Below, piece after piece: positions 59,304 to 64,000 of a stretch of 64,000 nt of DNA (positions within the stretch are counted from its first letter, which is position 1; each line of letters opens with the position of its first letter). This DNA is from Actinomadura hallensis (GTDB lineage Bacteria > Actinomycetota > Actinomycetes > Streptosporangiales > Streptosporangiaceae). Below the pieces are notes generated by a model. It saw only the letters and a program-made list of their open reading frames with translations, was not told the origin of the DNA and did not search any database. The stretch is taken from the NCBI RefSeq assembly GCF_006716765.1, contig NZ_VFPO01000001.1, positions 5,332,001-5,396,000 on the forward strand. Reading direction: 5' to 3'. The translations under genes and the position numbers were made by a program.

Positions 59304-60434
59304 ATGTTGCGACGGCGAGACCACAGGACACCGGACCTTGATAAGTGGCTACACGAAAAGCTCGAAGCCCTAATCTGCGAAGCAGAAGCACAGGGCAGGG
59401 ATCCCCAACTTGTCATTGAAGGCCTAGGAAATTCAATCGAAACGATTGTCAACGAAACTGCGCCACAGTTAATTGCTAGTCTAAAACGTACCGCTCCTCG
59501 CATGCTCAGGGAACACCGCCGGATAGCCAGGCGATTCGAGAAACGCCTTCGCAAGAACTGGGGTCGGGCCCTAGATATGTTCTATGCACTATGTGTATGC
59601 GCCTTGGAAATAGGAGAGGAGTTCGCCTATCGAAATGAGGCGGTCGCGCGCAAGGAAGGTGACCTAGTCTACGAGGCTGCAGTTGGTCTGCATGCACGTG
59701 CCTGCCGCGTTGCCACAGAGGTGCATACGCTTTTAGAAGCGGGCTTCCCTTACGGTGCGCGCGCTCGATGTCGCACACTACATGAAATTGCTGTAACCAC
59801 CTGCCTTCTGACCGAGCATGGGCGAAGCGCCGAATACTCTGATCTGGCCGAGCGCTTTTTCTTGCACGATGCTATGATGCGCTACAGAGAGGCCGTCGAC
59901 TATCAAGAGCGTTGTAGAGAACTCGACATGGAGCCCTTCTCTGAGCAAGAAATGGAGGAGATGAAGGACGAACGTGATCAGCTCATTCAACGTTTCGGCC
60001 CATCCTTCAAGAGAGACTACGGCTGGGCGGCTCCTCTCGCACCAAGCCTCCAATTCCGCGAGATAGAGGCTTGCGTCAACATGTCCCACTTGCGTAGCTA
60101 CTACGCATGGGCAAGCAACGAAGTCCACTCAGGAGTACGGGGGTGGGTGCAAAACCACATTGACTTTCGCGGCCAGACAATTCGACTGGCCGGTCGGACC
60201 AATAATGAACTGACCGATCCAGCTCAGATGGCCATGATTTCCTTGCTGCAGGTGACCACTGCGCTCTTGGTAGACGGCTCAACTCAGGGTCCCACCTTGA
60301 TCGATCTCCTCGCCCTGAATGCAATGCAGAAGCTTCTAGAAGATGCGACGTCTGCGTTCATGGCCGCCCAGGATGCAATTGACCAAGCTGAAGAGAAGCA
60401 CGAAGCTCACCTAAATAGAGCACAAAACAAGTAG
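59304..60434 (+). CDS. DUF5677-like protein, first gene of an AT-richer pair
   Basis: 376 residues, largely helical. The stretch LHARACRVATEVHTLLEAGFPYGARARCRTLHEIAVTTCLL with later HLRSYYAWASNEVHSG is the DUF5677 pattern. Codon use is distinctly richer in A/T than in the element backbone. 19 bases before the next gene. Function unknown; the place next to attR and the pairing with an RX4H protein suggest defence. Confidence 0.7.
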   Translation: MLRRRDHRTPDLDKWLHEKLEALICEAEAQGRDPQLVIEGLGNSIETIVNETAPQLIASLKRTAPRMLREHRRIARRFEKRLRKNWGRALDMFYALCVCALEIGEEFAYRNEAVARKEGDLVYEAAVGLHARACRVATEVHTLLEAGFPYGARARCRTLHEIAVTTCLLTEHGRSAEYSDLAERFFLHDAMMRYREAVDYQERCRELDMEPFSEQEMEEMKDERDQLIQRFGPSFKRDYGWAAPLAPSLQFREIEACVNMSHLRSYYAWASNEVHSGVRGWVQNHIDFRGQTIRLAGRTNNELTDPAQMAMISLLQVTTALLVDGSTQGPTLIDLLALNAMQKLLEDATSAFMAAQDAIDQAEEKHEAHLNRAQNK

Positions 60435-60453
60435 CCCCAATAAGGACACCACA

Positions 60454-61566
60454 GTGCATCAGTATTCATGGCTGCCGGATTATCAGCAGCATGTCTTGTA
60501 CAGCCTGGCGCACGCCGACGACCTAATCGGGCGCACCGGGCGCATACTAAATACCTATACACAGAAAGGCACGCTAGGACTAAAGGAAGTTGTTGACAAC
60601 AGCGCCATTCATCTAACAGTAGATTCCGTAGCTCCACTTCCTGAAGCCATTCCCCGATTGGCCTCCGACGCGCTAAACCAGCTGCGATCCACCCTTGAAC
60701 ACATAGTGTATGCGGAAATTTTGCACCGCCTGGGACGCCCACTCACTCCCAAGGAAGCTCGCAGCATTGAAATGCCAGCTTCACTCACCGCTGATGCCTT
60801 CGACAACTGGCTGACCCAAGATCCTCGAAAGAAGCTTCCTCCACTACATGCCGGAACTCCGTTGCACAGAAGACTGCACGCCCTACAGCCTTTTCAACGC
60901 AAAGATCCAGAGGCGCATCCTCTTCGGATTCTAGTGGAGCATACCAATTGGTCAAAACACCGCACACCATCGGTAGCCGCCACACATATCGGTGCAGTAA
61001 TCCCGGATGCACCATCGGCGGATGTATCAGTAGCCACAGGCCCAGACCGCCCTGTCCAGATTGGCGACGTCCTTGCAACCGTCCCGGCCAGCAGGAGAGT
61101 TCCACTCAGCATCTGGCCAAAAATCGTAATCAAACGGCCCCACACCGACTCATGGCACATCTTGATGCATGAACTTCGCTACATCGAACAGTGGGTTCGC
61201 GAAATAGCAGTTCCAATCCTTATCACAGGCACACGGGATGTCACACCGTTGCCACCACATCTTGATATCAGCATTGGCTATACGGAATTTCAAGATGCTA
61301 TCGCAGCTTCTAGCAGAACATCAGCTGCGGAGCGCACGATGAATGACATCGTGACTGGAGTCATGCGCGAGGACCTTGTTGAGTCACTCGCACTTCACCC
61401 AGACGCTGTCGACCAGTTGGAAGCAATCAAAAGCTGGGCTTCCACTCTCACATCTAATGAGGTTCTTCAAAAGGTAGTCCGACTACAAAATAGCGGACCT
61501 CATGAGCTTAGTGCTGTCATCAAATCGATGATCACTGATGCTTTGAGAGCACCTGAGGAAGGATGA
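60454..61566 (+). CDS. Hypothetical protein with RX4H (HEPN-like) motif, second gene of the pair
   Basis: 370 residues from GTG 60454. A helix near the N-terminus reads DALNQLRSTLEHIVYAEIL, giving Arg78-X4-His83 as in HEPN nucleases; the same segment occurs in many unnamed proteins, so nuclease activity is not certain. The rest has no recognised domain. AT-richer codon use, like the gene before it; probably one operon. Confidence 0.65.
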   Translation: MHQYSWLPDYQQHVLYSLAHADDLIGRTGRILNTYTQKGTLGLKEVVDNSAIHLTVDSVAPLPEAIPRLASDALNQLRSTLEHIVYAEILHRLGRPLTPKEARSIEMPASLTADAFDNWLTQDPRKKLPPLHAGTPLHRRLHALQPFQRKDPEAHPLRILVEHTNWSKHRTPSVAATHIGAVIPDAPSADVSVATGPDRPVQIGDVLATVPASRRVPLSIWPKIVIKRPHTDSWHILMHELRYIEQWVREIAVPILITGTRDVTPLPPHLDISIGYTEFQDAIAASSRTSAAERTMNDIVTGVMREDLVESLALHPDAVDQLEAIKSWASTLTSNEVLQKVVRLQNSGPHELSAVIKSMITDALRAPEEG

Positions 61567-62013
61567 GCAGTCCGCGGGCAGATGTGAGATAGGTCCAGCC
61601 GGCGGTGCGTCGGCTCGGGTGCTGACACCCCGGCCAGAGCCGCAGAATACGCAGAACCAGCGAGGATCCCTCAGCGGAAGCCGGAAGCCGCTTGGTTCCG
61701 CGGAGGCCTCCGGTCCTCAGGCAGGGCGGGTCGATCTTGCTAGGGGCAATCTGAGAGCTTGATCCTTTCCAGAGTGGTCCCACGGGTCCCCTCGGCGTGG
61801 TAGCTGGGCATGAGTTTGTACAGGTGGTGGGAATGTCCCTGTGGTGATGCTCGCCTGTCCGCCTAAGGCGGATGCCAGAGCGATGGATCTGGAAGCTCCT
61901 CCACGAGAGGACGCCTGATGCGTCTGTGACGTCGCCCGTGTTGTGCCATGTGCGTCCACACCCTGCAAGGTGTGTCTAGTTCGTGCAGGTCAACGGCCTT
62001 ATGGGCGGTGGTC
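61567..62013. other. Right end of element 2, no gene seen
   Basis: 447 bases between the cargo pair and attR. Contains a short inverted repeat CACACC-N6-GGTGTG (61957-61974) near attR, possibly part of the integrase arm region. Open frames here are short and lack ribosome sites. Confidence 0.45.
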
Positions 62014-62053
62014 TCCGGAGCCGTGTGCGCAGGTTCGAATCCTGCAGGGGGCG
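62014..62053. other. attR: third copy of the tRNA 3' half
   Basis: 40 bp identical to attM (43884-43923) and 43 bp (62014-62056) identical to tRNA-Arg 31482-31524. A small hairpin AGCGGA-AACA-TCCGCT (62068-62083) follows. Confidence 0.9.
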
Positions 62054-62323
62054 CCGACGAATCACCAGCGGAAACATCCGCTGACCTGCTTGGACAGTCA
62101 CAGGACACGCCTAGGTGCGTGTGCGGCAATGTGCTATCGGATGCCACCAACGGCGGCCATCTGGGTACTGAGCGGGTAACGGACAATCCGACCACAGGTG
62201 ACGAAGCGTCCCCTCTCCAGCCCTCGTCTGCCGAGACTGCGTCTCCTGAGGGCGCTCCGGCCGCTGGTCCGACGCACCGCACATCACAACCACCGGAAGC
62301 AGCCGATCCGCCAGAGGACGCCC

Positions 62324-63710
62324 GGGGGTGTGTCCAGTTAACGGTGTAACTCGGTCTTGCTCGGGTTAGTTGCGGGCGGCGGTGAGGCGGCCTTCGAAGG
62401 CGATGTCGAAGGCGTTGAGGGCGGCCTTCCAGCGGGCGATCCAGCGTTTGCGGCCGGTGCCGGTGGGGTCCAGGCTCATCACCGCGAGGTAGACGCACTT
62501 GAGGGCGGCCTGCTCGTTGGGGAAGTGCCCGCGGGCCTTGACCGCGCGGCGGATCCGGGCGTTCACGCTCTCGATGGCGTTGGTGGAGCACACGACCTTG
62601 CGGATCTCGGGGTCGAACTGCAGGAACGGCACGAACTCGGCCCAGGCGTTCTCCCAAAGCCGCACGATCGCCGGGTACTTGCCACCCCATGTTTCCGCGA
62701 ACTCCAGCCATCGCTCCATCGCCGCCGACTCGGCCGGGGCGGTGTAGACGGGCTTGAGCGCACGCGCGATCTTGTCCCAGTCCTGGCGGGCCGCGTACCG
62801 GAACGAGTTGCGCAGCAGATGGACGATGCACGTCTGGACCAGGCCCTGCGGCCAGACGTTGCCGACGGCGTCGGGCAGGCCGGTCAGCCCGTCGCACACC
62901 ACCATGCACACATCGTCCACGCCCCGGTTCTTGAGTTCGGTGAGGACCTGCAGCCAGTACTTGGCGCCTTCTCCGCCGTCGCCGGCCCACAGCCCAAGGA
63001 TGTCGCGGGTGCCGTCGACGGTAACGGCCAGCGCCACGTAGATGGGCGGTTGGCGACGTGCCCGTCGCGGATCTTGACGTGGATGGCGTCCAAGAAGATC
63101 ACCGGGTAGACGCTGTCGAGCGGCCGGTTCTGCCACTCGGTCATCGAGTCCAGGACCTTGTCGGTGATGGTCGAGATGGTCTGCTTGGACACGCTGGCGC
63201 CGTACACCTGGGTCAGGTGCGCCGAGATCTCGCCATGGGTCAGGCCCTTGGCCGACAGGGACAGCACCATCTCGTCCACGCCGGTCAGCCGCCGCTGCCG
63301 CTTGCGGACGATCTTCGGCTCGAAGGTGGCGTCCCGGTCGCGCGGGACGTCGATCTCGACCGGCCCGACCTCGGTGGTCACGGTCTTGGATCGGTGCCCG
63401 TTACGGACGTTCCCGCCTCCTTCGCCGGCCCGCTCGTGGCGGTCACGGCCGAGGTGGTCGGTGAGTTCGCCCTCGAGTGCGGACTCCAGCACCCGCTTGG
63501 TCAGCTCGGCCAGCAGACCGCCCTGGCCGGTCAGCTCCAGGCCCTGCTCGCGGGCCTGGGCGACCAATCGGCCGACCAGTTCCTGCTCGACCACGGCCGC
63601 CGGACCGCGCTTCTCGTCGGGCTCGGCCACCACGGCCTCCGTCTTCACTTCAGTCGTCATCAGGTGTCACTCCTTGATCAGGAGTTACACCGAAAACCGT
63701 ACAGTCCCCC
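62324..63710 (-). mobile_element. IS256-family insertion sequence, 1387 bp
   Basis: Imperfect 29-bp terminal repeats: 62324-62352 and 63682-63710, both reading GGGGG..TGT.C.GTT..CGGTGTAACTC inward. Length normal for IS256 relatives. No target duplication is obvious at the ends, so the borders may be off by a few bases or the copy is old. Confidence 0.8.
62366..63660 (-). pseudogene. IS256/Mutator transposase with a frameshift
   Basis: Two frames form one transposase. The first (from ATG 63660) has the N-terminal region and the first Asp in VIFLDAIHVKIRDGHVANRP; the second continues IYVALAVTVDG..DILGLWAGDGGEGAKYW, the second Asp in CDGLTGLPDAV and the Glu in STNAIESVNARIRR. The break is at 63044-63046, where three G are present and four are expected. 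All three DDE residues remain, so the copy is recent, or the indel is a read error. Confidence 0.85.
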
Positions 63711-63741
63711 GGCCGGCCTACGCGTGGTGGGAGTGGTCTGA

Positions 63742-64000
63742 TTGACCGCCGCCGTCCGAACCATCGGGCGGCCCCCGGGCGGCGTCGTACAGTTGCCTCG
63801 CTCACTGCTGTACTCAAAGGCCCACAGCGGGCTGGCGGTGTGGGCGTGGGCGATGTACGAGACGCTCATGCCTCGCCAGGTAAGAGGCGGACGGGCTCCC
63901 GCAACAGCGCGCCGGGCGTTCTTGGCGGAACGCGCCGGGGTGTCGACCACAACACTGGATGATGCGCGCCGCCAGCTGCTGGCCCCGGTACCGGAGGGCG
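63742..64000 (+). CDS. Helix-turn-helix domain protein, N-terminal part only
   Basis: TTG 63742 (GGGAG upstream) opens a frame to the window end: GGVVQLPRSLLYSKAHSGLAVWAWAMYETL ... RRAFLAERAGVSTTTLDDARRQLL. This looks like the start of actinomycete replication/HTH proteins, in which a strand and a winged helix test plasmid DNA. It could belong to a third integrated element. The start may instead lie upstream, interrupted by the IS. Confidence 0.5.
   Translation, partial: MTAAVRTIGRPPGGVVQLPRSLLYSKAHSGLAVWAWAMYETLMPRQVRGGRAPATARRAFLAERAGVSTTTLDDARRQLLAPVPEG

Larger units (their letters stand above)
43883..62053. mobile_element. Element 2: AICE with DUF3987 replication module, in tandem with element 1
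   Basis: Bounded by tRNA-derived direct repeats at 43883-43923 and 62014-62053 (40 bp identical). About 18.2 kb. Holds Int/Xis, a DnaB-N/DUF3987 replication protein, a C5 methyltransferase, an FtsK translocase, a chain of coupled transfer genes, WhiB, GntR and cargo at both ends. No RepSA-type gene is present. Confidence 0.88.

Overview
The window is GC-rich actinomycete DNA. An actinobacterial-type atp operon with DUF2550 behind atpC, a Rho with a long Arg/Asp/Gly-rich insert, WhiB and GntR/KorSA regulators and pSAM2-like integrative elements point to an Actinomadura/Streptosporangiales-type genome. That placement is inferred from gene content and style; no species can be named from the sequence alone.

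Positions 1-31450 are chromosomal core. In order: a GMC oxidoreductase (cut by the window edge), a PduO-type cobalamin adenosyltransferase, a DUF4097-like lipoprotein and a secreted M28 peptidase. Then comes a complete F-type ATP synthase operon on the minus strand (atpI, atpZ-like, atpB-E-F-H-A-G-D-C, then DUF2550), followed by a WecA/TagO-like glycan-lipid transferase, a DUF2207 protein, a small secreted protein, and a translation block (Sua5/TsaC, prmC, prfA, rpmE). A NarL-type two-component pair, rho, and an aspartate-family amino-acid operon (nrtL-like, lysA, hom, thrC, thrB) follow, with a single-domain response regulator just before a tRNA.

At 31451-31522 is tRNA-Arg(CCG). Its 3' half recurs at 43883-43923 and 62014-62053, so two actinomycete integrative and conjugative elements (AICEs) sit in tandem in one tRNA gene. 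Element 1 (31481-43923) carries integrase, Xis, a RepSA-like rolling-circle initiator, an FtsK/TraSA translocase, Spd-like small genes, a Pra-like activator and a KorSA-like GntR. Its cargo is an XRE-TPR regulator, a HAD phosphatase and an ApeA-like HEPN nuclease (probable phage defence). Element 2 (43883-62053) has a related but different integrase and Xis, a DnaB-N/DUF3987 replication protein instead of RepSA, a solitary C5 cytosine methyltransferase, an FtsK translocase, a long chain of start/stop-overlapping transfer genes, a WhiB, and a GntR with clear operators. Its cargo is an exonuclease VII large-subunit-like protein, a type III PLP decarboxylase, and an AT-richer gene pair (DUF5677 plus a protein with an RX4H motif).

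Right of attR is a frameshifted IS256-family copy with recognisable terminal repeats, then the start of a helix-turn-helix protein that runs off the window.

The most interesting non-coding signals are a CTAGAGG array beside the element 2 translocase gene, a four-copy ~60-bp repeat placed before element 2 genes, paired operators for both GntR regulators, candidate integrase arm sites at both ends of element 1, a nested 141-bp inverted repeat, and an in-frame 57-bp tandem repeat at the start of prmC.
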